64,000 bases of DNA from Persicaria tinctoria (Eukaryota; Streptophyta; Magnoliopsida; Caryophyllales; Polygonaceae). A model generated the notes under the pieces. The model was not told where the DNA came from, made no database searches, and saw nothing but the letters and a program-made list of their open reading frames with translations. Position 1 is the first letter of the stretch. Each line of letters opens with the position of its first letter. The position numbers and the translations under genes were made by a program. The DNA lies in assembly GCA_037127255.1 (NCBI GenBank), contig JBANSL010000007.1, positions 62,295,038 through 62,359,037 on the forward strand. The letters are read 5' to 3'. This document shows, one piece after another, positions 33,641 through 45,932 of the stretch.

Positions 33641-35168
33641 CTTTGGCAAGTCATGATGTCAAGAAAGCAAAGTCGTTGACGAAGAAGGGAAATCGCAAAA
33701 AGCTTTTCAATGCCGAAAAATTATATCTATATTCCTAATTATTGTTTAAATTATCAGAAACTAACCCAAGACAGAGGCCCACGAGGAAAAGGTTGACTCT
33801 AGAAAGAGGGAGAGTGGGGTCTAGAATGAGACCATCAAAGCATCGTCTTTTCTCTTTCGTTGTCTTCTTCTAAACGCCAAAAGGAGGTTTATGTTTACCA
33901 TCTCACTCTGCCCCATGCTACTTCCTCCGTGGTGCTAATTACTATTCTGTAGAATACAATACTAGCCTCAATGTTGATAAAACAATAGGTAATCTTGTTA
34001 AGTTGTTTTTTAAATGACTATGGATAAATTAGTTGAAGTTTCTAATAATATGAAAAATAATTAGGAATATAAATATAATTTTGTCTATTGAAAATATGCA
34101 AATTGCTAGCAGTGAACATGAAGAGGAAGAAACCAAGGTTAAAAAGAAAAAGGCTAAACATACAAAAAATCAACGAAGTAAAGCCAAACAAATAAGGGAT
34201 AAGAAACTTTCCCAGAAAAATCAAAGTTTTGATGATTTGTTTATACTTGACTACTAGGTGATTCCAACGATTTCTTAATTTGTCCGATTTCTTGTTTTGT
34301 CTGCTGTGTTTGCTACTATATATTTCCTGCAAATTTTGGTTTTTATAGGACCAGACATTGGAAGCTTGGTCTATTCTATGCAGACTCGATCACCTCCTTT
34401 TCATCAAAGCTTCTTACAATCTATAGAGATGATGTGCTGATTCAAGAGATGTGGTACAGAAGTTGAAGAAGCTGGGTGGATCATGTTGAAAATGCTTCGC
34501 TTTAATGTTTTGTTTTCTCGCTTTCATTTTTTAGTTGAAATGCTTTGTTTTTACTGTCAGTTTAGACAATTAGTTAGGTGACGTGGCTCTTGAGTTTTTT
34601 CTTTTTCTATTACAACTTAGAGTATAAAATGGGTTGTTGTTGCCATTGTAATTGTTTTTTCTGGATTCTGCATCTTTCTCAAGTTCAATCAAGAAGATTT
34701 GTTTCTTCCTTTCATTTTCTTTCATCAAAGCCAGATTTATGACTTTATACAAGGTATCAAAGTTTTAAAAAGCTTTTTGATCCGGATCTGTTGGTGTTCT
34801 ATCAACCAATTTGAGGTCGAAAATGATGAAAGGCATGGAAAAAGCTTTGAACTAGCCAATTATTCCTACAAAGCATTCAGGTCTTGAAGAACCCTTGAAT
34901 AATTCTACCGTGAACATTTGCTATTGGCTTCAGATTTTCATTCATTTTTAATGGGTAAATATATTGAGGAAATGATGGAAGATGTTCACAACCGTAAAAC
35001 CAAACATAAACATTGAGGTATAAGAGTAAAATGTTATTTTTCAGTGAATTTGTTAAAATTTCATTAATTTGAACTAGTGAGGTAATTTTTATTATTTTTT
35101 TTGTTTTTCCTTTGAAAGAGTGAGGTAATTTTTTTTCCCCCTTTGAAATGTGTCATTTGTTTGTGTCT
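33641..35168. other. Stretch without a clear gene; one short basic ORF
   Basis: The only coding-like piece is 34096-34257 (+): 53 residues starting MQIASSEHEEEETKVKKKKA and ending FDDLFILDY. It is acidic then lysine-rich, like the tail of a nuclear protein. I do not recognise it. No promoter or splice context is clear, and it may be an exon remnant. The rest is AT-rich. Confidence 0.3.
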
Positions 35169-35184
35169 GGAAATGTTCGTTATA

Positions 35185-35280
35185 ACCATTCCAGAATGAC
35201 TCATCGGAAAGGACTTGTGGGTAGTACCCATAGGTCCTCGATTCGAACCCCGGATGGTCGCTCTTTATTTACCAATTCAA
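35185..35280 (+). mobile_element. Short tRNA-derived SINE, copy 2
   Basis: Colinear with copy 1: A-box-like TGACTCATCGG, GGAAAGGACTTGTGG, B-box-like GATTCGAACCC and the same TTTATTTACCAATTCAA end. Flanks GGAAATGTTCGTTATA and GGAAATGCTTATTATA agree at 13 of 16 positions, so this is an older insertion than copy 1. Confidence 0.7.
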
Positions 35281-35296
35281 GGAAATGCTTATTATA

Positions 35297-37172
35297 CTTG
35301 TATTATCCTTTTTATTGTTATCTCTCTCAAGTAATGAAGCTCCGGGTGCAAATTTTCATTGCCTGTGCTTAATACTAATTTTGTCGTGTATATATTAACA
35401 AGAGCATATTGGTTGTCCACAAGTGAAAAATCTCTTCAAGATCTTATAACTACACATAATTTTAGGTTGATCTTTAATGCCAATTATTATCGATCTGCGT
35501 GCATTTTCATTAGTTTTTACTTTCTGATTCTTCAGCTTAAAAAATATATGCTTAAATTCTTTGTTTATGCCCATCATGAAGGAACTACCAAATGGGGTTT
35601 CCAACATCCAGCTACATGCACCTTACTATAGCTCAAAGTCATCGTCACTGGAAAGATTTATGATCAATATATATCAAATGGCAAAGTGTTTGTTGTTATA
35701 TTCACTCATATTTCTTACTCTTATTCCTTTCCATTCACCTCTTTTTTTCATTTGAAGAATGTTTAATATAATGCAAGATCAAAGTAGCAGTATTTGTAAT
35801 GGTTGGACCTAGGGCCTAGTTACTACAGACACTCGGATCCCAATAGGATACCGTCTTGCGGGTCCTGAAAATGCATGAAAGGACCATACAACGAAAAATA
35901 AGAAAATAGAATAATAAAACATAGATTCAAGTCTGAGAGTCCACGAGTCAGAGTTTCTAATGGGTCTGACCTATGTGAATTCCCGATCTCCCCTATATGT
36001 TGTGATTATTATCGTCAAGTTAACGTTAATGAAAAATGCTCTAAGTGCAAAACCTCCCTCGTCCTTATTAAGGAATCTCGGGAACATGACTAGAATCAAT
36101 CCAAGCAATAGGGATATGTTATGAACTCAAATGCCACCAGACTCAAAAGATGTTGGAATGGCAATACCCAATTCAGTAGAAAAAATGTGAACCCAAGTAC
36201 ATCAAAAGACCCTCATTTATGATAACAAGCTCATGTGACTGGAATATATATTGCGAACCTACTATCTTTAAGGACGTGGAAACTATAACAAGATATAGAA
36301 GTCGGGCAAAGGATCGCATCTAGTGGATATGAAGAAAGACAAATATAACAAAGGTAAGCAAACTGATTTGGTAACTTTTTTATTAGGAATGTTTTGATTT
36401 AGTGTATTTATTTAATTTGGTTGGATGCCCTGTCTTTAGAAGTAAAAAACCACCATCCCCTTTGTTGTACCTATGCCCTTTTAGCCTTCAAATCATGCTA
36501 TAATACCCTTACTGAAATGGAATAAGTAACTGACTACGAAAAACTGATTCGATTGGAAACTAGTTGTTATATAAGTTGTGATTTTAGATTGTTTCTTTTA
36601 ACTATGTTTGAATCTTTGATCTGTATCACTGACAAAAAGGAAAAGCTAGTGGAGTCAGATCTATGCTCCTGGAATTTTTTGGGAGATGGCAGTTGTTACG
36701 TTGAACAATCTTCTATTGCAGGCTTAAACCTATTCATTGAAACCATTAACAAAATAGCCCAACATAAGGGTAACAAAAACTCCACACTCGGGCATGCCAA
36801 GGATGAACAACTAACCTATATACAAAATCTTAAAACGCCCAAGTAAGCCCTCGATATATCGATCCATCTAGCTAGTCCTTCTAGGCAAATGCTTTGCCAT
36901 TTGACTCGGCTGATGCGGAAGGACCCCGAGTTCTTGTACAAAGATAAAGATAGTGTTTTCTAGCCTTTATTTCCATAATAAAACAAGTCATCTTCGTGTA
37001 AAGAAAAAAAACCCTTCTCTCTATTGTGCTACAAATTTACTTCAATCTTTGTGTTCTTAGGATGATGATGTGGTTCGTAAAAAATGAAATCTAAGATTCA
37101 ATGGCATAATCAGCTCCCACAAGAATAATAGAACCAATCGTTATGACCATACAAGGACCCATTCTGGTCCGA
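35297..37172. other. No gene recognised
   Basis: AT-rich intergenic DNA. A 97-codon open frame near 36553-36846 (LICITDKKEKLVESDLCSWN) has no ATG at its start and no recognisable domain; I do not call it a gene. Confidence 0.35.
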
Positions 37173-37299
37173 ATTTAAATTTCTATGGGTTTTTTTATTA
37201 GGTAATAATTCGGATGGGAGAACCCTATCCGAAAGTATCATGTCGGATGAGGTCAAGAAGACCTATGTTAGAGTATAACTCTGGCCCTCTGGTTGAGTA

Positions 37300-38508
37300 G
37301 CAAAGGTGTGCAACTTTATTTGCTACCCGATTACCAATACGGCGAATGTGGGATATATGAATAGTGTTTATTTATTGGAGAAGGGCTTGGATATCTGACA
37401 TAACCATTTCTATTTCCCAGGGACACCCGACTTGTGTTTTAAGGTAGTCCGTGATAATTTTTGAGTCTCCTTCTATTATCATATATGTTATCTTTAATTA
37501 TCTAGCTTTTTCAATCCCAATACGTAGGGCTAGTGCTTCCGCCATAAGAGGTGATTATCCACAAATAGCCTTACCACCTATATTGACAGCGTCACCATAC
37601 CAATCTCTGATGATGTATCCAATGGAACTGTTTGAGGTCGATTTAAATGATCTGTCAAAGTTTAACTTATATTTCCCCACCGAGGGTTTTTTCCAGCGGT
37701 AGGTTTGCCTATTGTTTTTTGAGAGGCCTTTTCCCTTATTTTGGTGATGTGAATCATCTTCCTCCGTCACGCTCCATTTGTTAGCTCTTCTCCAATTTTC
37801 AATATTGTCCACGATCATTTTCTTAAAACCCTCTACCGAGGGGATGTTTTCATTTATGAAGATAGTTTGATTCCTAACAAACCATATGGTCCACCATCTG
37901 ATTGCTATATATTGTCTTGTCACCATTGGAAGGGTGGAGCCTAGAATTTGTAGTATTTGATCCATATTTCTATTTTCTGAAAGAAGTATGTTAATGCTTT
38001 GGGATATTTCTCTAGTAAATTGCTGTTGGAAATTGTTAACGGGGCATTCTATGAATAGGTGGATATCATCTTCTGCGGAGTGATTGCAAAAGATATATGT
38101 GTTCGATACCGCCACCCCCTTCTGGGCTAGGCGGGTAGTCGTGGCAAGGCCTTTTTGTTTAACTTTCCATATAAAGTTTTTAACTTTCGGAGGGACGTCA
38201 AGTTTCCAGATCCACGAGAATTCTTCCGATGGTCTTTGTGGTGTTGATGAGATAAATTCATAGGCACTTGACGTCGTGAACCAGCCCTTTTTGGCTGGCC
38301 ACCAATATAGTCTGTCTGTGAAGGGGGTGATTGGCAAGGGGATTTTCATAATATCCTCTGTTATGGTCTCAGGGAGAACTGAACGGAGCTTCTCCTTCCA
38401 CCATTGCCCTCCTATAATATAGTCGCTTACAGATTCTTGTGTATTATAGTTATATTGTGAGTCCATTTTGTCCTTTATAGGTGTCGTTGTTACTAGTTGT
38501 CTTCCCAA
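37300..38508 (-). pseudogene. LINE ORF2 C-terminus: zf-RVT and RNase H
   Basis: The zf-RVT region is clear (LDVPPKVKNFIWKVKQKGL, then a C-x2-C-like pair in TYIFCNHSAEDD and HLFIECP). A linker with AIRWWTIWFVRNQTIF and then RNase H follow (KLNFDRSFK, where D is the first catalytic position; GYIIRDWYGD). The RNase H continues past an in-frame stop into MAEALALRIGIEKA, a GDSK motif and the final part RIGNRVANKVAHL. Plant L1 elements typically carry this RVT_3-type RNase H at their 3' end. Three or more stops interrupt it. Confidence 0.85.
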
Positions 38509-38519
38509 AACTTGGCCGA

Positions 38520-39950
38520 TTTTCTATCCCCCACCTGCTAGATGAGTCCCGTTTTAAATTTTGGAATTAGAGACCTCAATTTCGACCATTTCCACGAGGC
38601 ATTGCCTTTTCTAGAGTAGGTAAGGATGTGGCTCTCTTTAAGATATTTGTATTGTATGATTTTAACCCAATTATTCTCCGGTTCCGCAAGAATTTTGCAA
38701 ATGAGTTTGAATTGGAGAGCTTCATTCATGTCTTTGGTTTTTCTAATTCCCAATCCTCCACTCGCTTTTGGTTTACAAATTTTGTCCCAACGGATTAACG
38801 GGCTATGCTGGGCGTCTTTGTTCCAGGAAAAATGTTCTGTTGATTTGATCTAATTGTTTGTGGACTGCCACCGGGAGCATGAAGCTCTGCATTGAATATA
38901 AAGGTTTTGATGATAGATTAGACACTATTAGAGTTGCTCTTCCTTGTTGTGAGATGGCATTTGCACGCCATTTGCTCAGTTGATCTTTAGATTTGCAAAT
39001 CATTTCGCCAAATGTTTCCTTGGTAACCCTCCCATTTATGATGGGTCAACCAAGGTATTTTTCCAGATTTCGTTCAAAGGGTATGTTTAGTATACCTTCT
39101 AGTTCTCTCGCTCTTGTTCTAGGGATTCCTGGGGTGGTTTGAAAGGATGACTTATGGTAGTTTACTTTTTTCCCTGAGAATTTACAGTAATCTTCAATTA
39201 TCTCTTTAACTTTTATACATGCAGAATTACTGCTTTTCGAAAAAATTATTATGTCGTCTGCAAAGGCCAGGAACGGTACACAGGGGCCCGAGTGGCCAAA
39301 TTTAAATTCGACGTTTTTTCGTTAGATTCTGCCTCCCTTGAGAGTTTGCGAGCAAGGACTTCTGCTCCGATAAGGAAGAGGAACGGGGAAAGGGGGTCCC
39401 CTTGCCTCAAAACCCTTATTAGTTTGAAAAGGTCTGTAGGGCCATTGTTTACTAATACAGAGAAGGAGACCGTAGTCACACAGTCCATAATAATATCCAC
39501 AAATCTTTGGTGGAAACCAAATCTCTAGAGTACCGATTTCGTATATTGTCAATCTACTCTGTCATATGTCTTTTCCATATCGAGCTTTATTGCAGCCCAT
39601 CCCTTGGATCCTTTTCTTGTGCGAAAGGAGTGGAATATCTCATGTGCTATCAGGATATTGTCTTGAATAGCTCTATCCGAAACAAAGGCTCCTTGCAATG
39701 GGTGTATAAGTTTTCCTATAACTACTTTTAGTGTCGTTCTGCTATTATCTTTGAAATGATTTTGTATACAGTTGAACATAGACTAATCGGTCGGTAGTGT
39801 GTAGTCATGGAGGGATTATCCTTTTTCGGTATAAGGAGATGACAGTGTGACTAATTTGTTTTAACAGTTTGTCGGAGAGGAAGAGAGCTTTTGTCACCCT
39901 GATGATATCAGACCCAACAATGTCCCAATATTTTTTGTAGAATTCCGCAG
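38520..39950 (-). pseudogene. LINE reverse transcriptase, central and thumb parts
   Basis: In reading order: AEFYKKYWDIVG next to the LTR insertion, LIHPLQGAFVSDRAIQDNI and KLDMEKTYDRVD at 39549-39779, VLRQGDPLSPFLFL at 39420, and the catalytic FADD at 39253-39264. After these come KSKDQLSKWRANAISQQGRA and the connection region toward zf-RVT. The order and motifs are diagnostic for a non-LTR reverse transcriptase. It is disrupted by several stops, for example directly after DRVD. Confidence 0.85.
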
Positions 39951-41960
39951 TGTTGTGAGCTGAATCTGCCATGTTTTACAGTAACTTTTATATCGATTTC
40001 TGTATACATTACATTCATTTGGGTTTAGATAGTACATAACTTATGTAGTTTATGTTTATTTGCAAAATTATGGAATCTACACCAGTTTCTGTTTAATTTG
40101 CAGAAATCGAGGCATTTTACAGCAATTTTACAGAAGGTCGGAAAAGCTCGGAAAACCGCTACAGAAGTCCAAGATCAAGGTAGCGGAACCAATCTGAAAG
40201 TCAGGGTAACTCGATCTAGAGTTGACCCTAGTCGACATAGACAAGACCTGATCGGGAACCAGACCAAGCCGAGCTCCGAAGTCAACTCGATCTCGACAAG
40301 CCCTAGTCGAGATCGACGAAGCCCAGACACCACACCCGGAGTCGACGAGGAAAAGCTGCCCGAGAAGCCAAGCAACCCTACTTGATCTCGACGAACCCTT
40401 GTCGAGATCGACGAGACCTTGAGTCCAGATCCGAGCTTGCCGAGGAGAGCCACTCGAGGAGGCCTAGTCGACGATCATCTCTACTCGAGGTCGACAAAGG
40501 CTACTCGAGGTCGACGACGCCCAGAGTCCAGATCCAGGCTTGTCGAGCACGCCAACCCGAGGAAGCTTTGTCGATGACCTAATCCTACTCGACATCGACT
40601 ACCCCTTGTCGAGGTCGACGAGCACCAGTGACCAAGTCCGAGCACATCGAGCAGATCTAACCGAGGAAGTCCAGTCGACGAACCCTGCTACTCGAGGTCG
40701 ACTAGAGCCGTGTCCAGCAGCTTCTCGACGAGACTTGTCCGACTAGAATTGGGATTCCTTGGGAGCGAAGGCGGAAGATTCTATCCGATTCCATCAAGTT
40801 CTATCCAAGGAGACAAGATCTATCAAGACATGAAGACCTACCCTAATTAGTTTTATCTTTTCCTTATAGATTTATTTCTTTATGACAATTTATTTATCCT
40901 TTTAAGTTTTAGATAAAGTTTTAGATATAGATAGATATCTTCTTTCCTAGAATAGCTACGGAATGAAGGCTATAAATAAAGCCCATGGGGCTCAGTTTTA
41001 TTCATTCAATTTCAGAGGAAGACAAGTAGTTCCACAGAGACGGTTTAGGAGTTTGAGGTTTTTAAGGTTTTGGCAGTTTGCGAAAGTTGATTGCCGAAAT
41101 TGTAAAGGCTTTGAATTTAGTTAATGCAAGTTATTTCTTTTCAATCGATGATGTCTGAGTTTGCGATGAAGAGCGAGTAGTCCACCCACTTCTAGGGTTG
41201 GGGCGAGCCCGACGATAGCCATGCATAATTGAGGTAAAGATCCAACCTTTATCACGTTTTGAGCATTTTCCTACTTGTTGATGTGTTTATTGCCCGTCTA
41301 ATGGAGATCCATGCTAACAACTTGGATTATAAACATAAAATCGGTAGAGACAATTAGGGTTTCTTGAGAGAGTTGTCTAATTGTTGGAAAAGGCAAAAGC
41401 TTATCCTTTAATGAGATTCACATGATCATCTGTTTGATTCTACCTTATGCATGCTTGGTTATTGTCGCTAGAAACCCCAATCTTGGAAGTATTTTTACAC
41501 TAAGTTTAGTCGAAACCCTAAAAGCATTTGTTCTTTATTTTTATTCGTTTTCGTTCCTTGTCTACTCGATCTCGACCAACTGTGGTCGACCTCGAGTTGC
41601 TGATTCTCAACCTAGAGTCGTTGTTGCTTACCTGTGCAGGAATCGACGAAGAACAACTCGACTTCGACAAGCCGTACTCGACCTCGAGTAGCTTCTCGTC
41701 GAGATCGACCAGCTTTGCCGAGCAGAGCTGCTGTGTTCGACTGTCCGAGCTTCTGTCAACTAACCCTTGTCGAGCTCGAGTACCCCTATGGTCGACTTTC
41801 GTGAGACTCTCCGCTACCTAGGATCCGCTGACACGCTTCCTCGTGGATCGATCCTGACTTCCCACTGCTGCATGAGGAGGAGGTCTTGTAATTGTTTGCA
41901 TGGGCAGAATCTGGTTTGATTTATTTTGTTATATTTCATACTCGATTTCCTCCTACAACA
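39951..41960 (+). mobile_element. Family Y solo LTR inserted in the LINE
   Basis: It begins TGTTGTGAGC and ends CTACAACA, with a near-perfect 5-bp TSD (CGCAG at 39946-39950, CGCAA at 41961-41965). The LINE reverse transcriptase reads through when the insert is removed (GPDGM side at 41966, AEFY side at 39950). It contains the LTR motif GGAATCTACACC, a TATAAATAAAGCC leader (40971-40983) and two long TCGA-rich stretches (40205-40745 and 41560-41800). No interior is present, so one LTR remains after recombination. It matches the minus-strand copy at 24384-31868. Confidence 0.8.
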
Positions 41961-41965
41961 CGCAA

Positions 41966-42228
41966 TCATACCATCGGGACCAGGAGATTTGTTGTTACCC
42001 ATTGAGAAGACTGCTTTTTTTATTTCACTATTCGTTGGTTGTTGAATAAGGAATTTGGTTTCCTCCTCTGTAATGATCGGGTTGATTTCTGAGAGATATT
42101 CTTCCAATTGGGGGTTCCTATACGTTTGTTCCTGGCTAAATCTTTTTTCAAAGTCTTTTTGAATTTCTTTTTTAATATTTTCATTTCCTATTTGATACGG
42201 GGTTAGCCGTGAGATAGCCCGATCTTCG
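41966..42228 (-). pseudogene. LINE reverse transcriptase, N-terminal part
   Basis: It encodes the stretch before the palm: IKKEIQKDFEKRFSQEQ, EEYLSEINPIITEEETKFLI and NNKSPGPDGM, the last being the conserved start of LINE reverse transcriptase. It is bounded by the family Y LTR on one side and the 42234-43726 insert on the other. Confidence 0.85.
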
Positions 42229-42233
42229 ACAAT

Positions 42234-43726
42234 CAATAAAGAAACTCAAGAAATGGAAGCAAGAATAATAAAGACTCAAGAACGCAGCAACGAAACTCAA
42301 AGAAATCGACCAAGATTGGATCAATATCGATCAAGACTCAACAAAGAACATCAAGAACAGATTGTTACTCGATGTCGACAAAAGGAAAATAACAAGACTC
42401 GACTGAATATGAATAAAGACTCGAAATTTCAATAAAGACACGACCGATAAGGACTGAGTCGATCTATATAGAACAAGATAAAGACCTCAGGCCTCCTAAG
42501 AGGGTAGGAACCAATACCAATGACTATATAACCCGCCTCTACAACCCTACACAACCAAGCGGACAACTTGGAGGCACAAGGAGGGGGCTCGTGGATACTA
42601 GGATCACCAAGTATTGCAAAGTTGATGAACACAAAGCAAACCAAGCTGAAATCGATACCAATTCATGAATGATGAGCACAGCTCTAATCATCCAACGCTC
42701 AATGTGTTTCACACAATTTGAGAAGACTAATTTTATTCATAATGTCCCCCTTGATTACAATAGGAGGAATCGGCTTTTATAGACCTCTAAGGGTTGATGG
42801 GCCGATTTATCTAAAGGGATTAATAAAACTAATAATTTGAGAAATTAAATAAATAACATCCAAAGTTTCCTAGAATAATTTAAGTAAAAGAAATACTAAA
42901 ATAGGAAATAAATATAATGTTCCAAGACCAGGGCCGGACCTGAGACGAGGCCCAACGGGCCCTCGCCTTAGGCCCAATCAGCCCAAGGGGCCCATAGTTT
43001 GTATTTTTATGATAAGTAAAAGAAAACTGAATTATTAAACAGAAGGTTAACTCGGCCCAGTGGTAAGAGACGGAAGCTATTCAATAGAGATTGCAGGGAA
43101 CTCAGGTTTGAGCCCTCCCTCCTAACCAATTTCGATTAGGCTTGGCGATTTTGAGAAATTGTGATTAGATTTTATGGTTTTGAGAAATAAATTTGTGGTA
43201 TACGATTTGGAATTGTGTTATGGTTGTGATTTTGATAAATAGATTTCTGAATTTGGGGTTCGATATTCGCTTTGTTGTTATTGAAAATAGTAGAGGGCCC
43301 TATTTTAATATCTCGCCTCAGGCATTACAAATCTCAGGTCCGGCACTGTCCAAGACTTAACAAAATCCCGTCAAAACCAGTGACAGCTGAAAGAATGTGG
43401 ATATCGGCCAAGCTCTAGGTCGAATCTGGAAAAACTTTAAACAACAAAGTTGTATATCTCTTTGTACTCGTTCCGACAAGGTATGTCACGATCCAATCCG
43501 ATTAATATTGAATTCGTACGACTCATTTTACTGAGACGTCGAAAAGCTGTCAAACTGTTGAACGAATGTAAAACGTTAAGCTTCCACCTTTGGATCTTCT
43601 CCCATGGTGGAGTCTTCTTCTTCCTCTTGAGGATGACATCATTCTCACGAGCTCGAATCATAGGTCCATCCCCAGTATAGATGTGTCCGGAGGTGTCTTG
43701 GATGGTGTCTTGGATGGTCCCGCATC
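42234..43726. mobile_element. Insertion in the LINE, probably a solo LTR
   Basis: Flanked by ACAAT (42229-42233) and ACTAT (43727-43731), a 4/5 match, and its removal restores the LINE frame between the endonuclease and reverse transcriptase parts. Motifs on its minus strand (ACGAGTACAAAGAGATATAC and a TCGATATCGACCAAG-like region) resemble those of the other LTRs here. The ends are not a clean TG...CA, so the class is uncertain. It carries a hAT MITE. Confidence 0.5.
42929..43348. mobile_element. hAT MITE
   Basis: TIRs CAGGGCCGGACCTGAGA and TCTCAGGTCCGGCACTG (inverted, one mismatch) with a perfect 8-bp TSD, TCCAAGAC (42921-42928 and 43349-43356). It is 420 bp long with no ORF. Inside, at about 43045-43130, is a tRNA-like segment with A-box-like TCGGCCCAGTGG and B-box-like GGTTTGAGCCC. 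Confidence 0.9.
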
Positions 43727-43731
43727 ACTAT

Positions 43732-44950
43732 TATAAGGGTTCCTTCTGCTGAGGTAATTGTTCTAAATATTTTTCGATTTCTTCTCCCTGAGGCTACTCT
43801 ATGAAAGTAGGAGGAGTTGGTATCTGCTAATTTTAAGTGTTTTGATTTCGCTCTTTGGTTCAAGAAGGTTTTGCGAAAAAGGAGTAGGTTTTCTTTTTTA
43901 GACAAGAGATTCGGTTCTTTTATGTATAATTCAGGATTTTGATTAGTTTGTTGGCTTGATTGTAGTTCTATTAGGGCCTCCTCCACGTCTTGTAGTTGTC
44001 GGAACATGTTTTCAAATGTTTTCTTATTCCATATTTTAGCCTTTTGTTTTAGGATCTTAGTTTTGTGTGTGAGTCGGAACATAGAAGAGCTTGCACATGA
44101 AGCTCTCCACGCTTGTTTGACGATATTTCGGAAATCTTTTCTCTTCAGCCAAATGTTTTCAAATTTAAATGGTGGTGGTTTGAAGGTAGTGTTTTTGGAG
44201 ATGTTAATTGAAATAGGGCAATGGTCTGAGTTAGAAAATGCTCCATTTTTAGTTGCCAAATCGGGGAACTTATCTATTATTTCATGATGAACTAGCACCC
44301 TGTCAAGTTTTTCCAATATGTTATTTGGGCCAATTTGTTTCTTTCTCCATGTAAATGGGTTACCGAATGAAGGGATCTCAACCAAGGAGCATGCATCTTT
44401 AAATTCCATTATTCTCTGGAATTTACTTGGTAGTGTTTCTGCTCCCCCACTCTTATCTGATGGTTGGCTTATTTTGTTTAAGTCTCCCATAATTAAGCTG
44501 GGAAGGTCGCTTTGGGCAATCGGATTGCATAAGTTTCTCCAAAAGTCCTCTTTCTCTGAAGGGTTGGGGAGGGGGGTATACAAACAACATTAGGCACTCA
44601 AAATTCTCTTTTATGTTCTCGTATTTTACTCCGATGATTCATGGGAGATGAATAACCACCGAGATGGTTTCATCTATGAATGAGTTTTCATTCTAGAATA
44701 GAGCAATACCCCCGGCACGGCCAGAAGCCGGGGACCAACAAATATTTGTGAATCCCGCATTTTTCCAAAGAGATTCTTTTGGTTCTGTTTCAGTCTTTGT
44801 TTCTGCTAAAATAAGCATTTGTATATGATCTAGGGTACGCCATCCATTAATGTTAGTCCAGAAGGTTTCTTTCTCAATTCCCCTACAGTTCCAATATCAT
44901 ATAATCATGACGACCTTGTTTTTGTATACATGAGCAAAAGGTGAGCCTTC
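43732..44950 (-). pseudogene. LINE endonuclease (EEP domain) and linker
   Basis: Reading starts near 44915 with WNCRG, the usual opening of plant L1 apurinic-type endonucleases, then LILAETKTE. A frame from 44583 contains SLIMGDLNKISQPSDKSGG (the GDxN catalytic motif), EIPSFGNPFTWRK, LDRVLV and NSDHCPISI (SDH motif). The linker to the reverse transcriptase follows with YFHRVASGRRNRKIF. Stops lie upstream of 44583. The enzyme would nick target DNA to prime reverse transcription. Confidence 0.85.
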
Positions 44951-45518
44951 CCATATAACACATTACCCTTTTTGTAATTTCTCCAAGCTTATGAAGATAG
45001 GATTCTTGCTGGGGTTTCTTATGAGTGTTTTTAGAACTATTGCATCTTTCCCCTATTGTTAGACTATGGATATAATTCTCACTTAGAGAGATTTGGTTAG
45101 CCCCTTGGTGGTTAACCTTATATAGCCTCATAAGAGTATAGCCTATGTTGTTTAATGCCTTGTCACAAGTCGGGCTTGTGTTACTAAGGATGTACTCATC
45201 TTGGGTTAAATATTTAGTTCGAGACTTTGTAACGAAGCTTATGTAGAGAGACAAGGCCAAAAAAAGCCAGTCGAGATGCATACATATTCTTCTCTTTCGG
45301 GAAAAGTAAGTGTGTACAAACTTAGAGCTATGCTTTTGAATGTCCTTTTCTATCCATGCCCAATTGTCCCAATTCGGCAAACACATAGGAGATAAGGTAC
45401 TCAATTGTACAATGATTAAGTCTAGTATTTCTATAACCTTAGTTATCATTTTATGATCTAAATGTTCACCTAAAGGACATAACCGATCTAGCCTTCCACC
45501 ATAGGGATTAGTCCTCAA
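44883..45518 (-). pseudogene. Unrecognised ORF upstream of the endonuclease
   Basis: An open frame of about 211 codons starting RTNPYGGRLDRLCPLGEHLD and running past IEILDLIIVQLSTLSP, LPNWDNWAW and LHKLGEITKR. Its last residues overlap the endonuclease start in another frame. It has no zinc knuckle or DUF4283, so it is not a normal LINE ORF1 end. It may continue the ORF at 45933-47135 after frameshifts and a stop in the 45518-45933 gap, where an open piece (45644-45889) lies in a third frame. Confidence 0.35.
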
Positions 45519-45932
45519 ATTATTTAGCCAATGACAGCAAACAAGTTCCCCCTAGGATATGCTTTGAACTTAGAGTTCTCAACTATAGATTTATGTAATG
45601 TTGAATAAGCATACAACAGATACTTAAAATATTTTAGCCATTGTCAATAAAAAATAACCACAATATTACAAGGAAAGGTTATCACCCCACGCATGGGATA
45701 ATAGTTCTTTGACATGAAAACAAACACTAGACTTGTGCCGAGACCAAGCAACAGGCCATCCACAAAACATACACACCTACCATGAGTCCAACACAAGTTT
45801 TTACCATTGCAAGTGATATAAAAAGTGACAAATACAATGCCTCTTATGCCCAAAATTTTAGGATTCACACATGTATATGGGGACTGCACTATTTTTGTTC
45901 CACTGGTAGCTAGATTTGGTTTGACAAACGGC

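Noticed and set aside
36553..36846. 97-codon plus-strand open frame
   Set aside because: No ATG at the start, no domain, no splice or promoter context.
40098..40746. Plus-strand frames with Arg/Ser/Asp-rich repeats
   Set aside because: They are translations of the TCGA palindrome arrays of the family Y LTR, not proteins.
44006..44287. Plus-strand frames over the LINE endonuclease (also 44318-44593, 39292-39528)
   Set aside because: Antisense shadows of the minus-strand LINE coding sequence.
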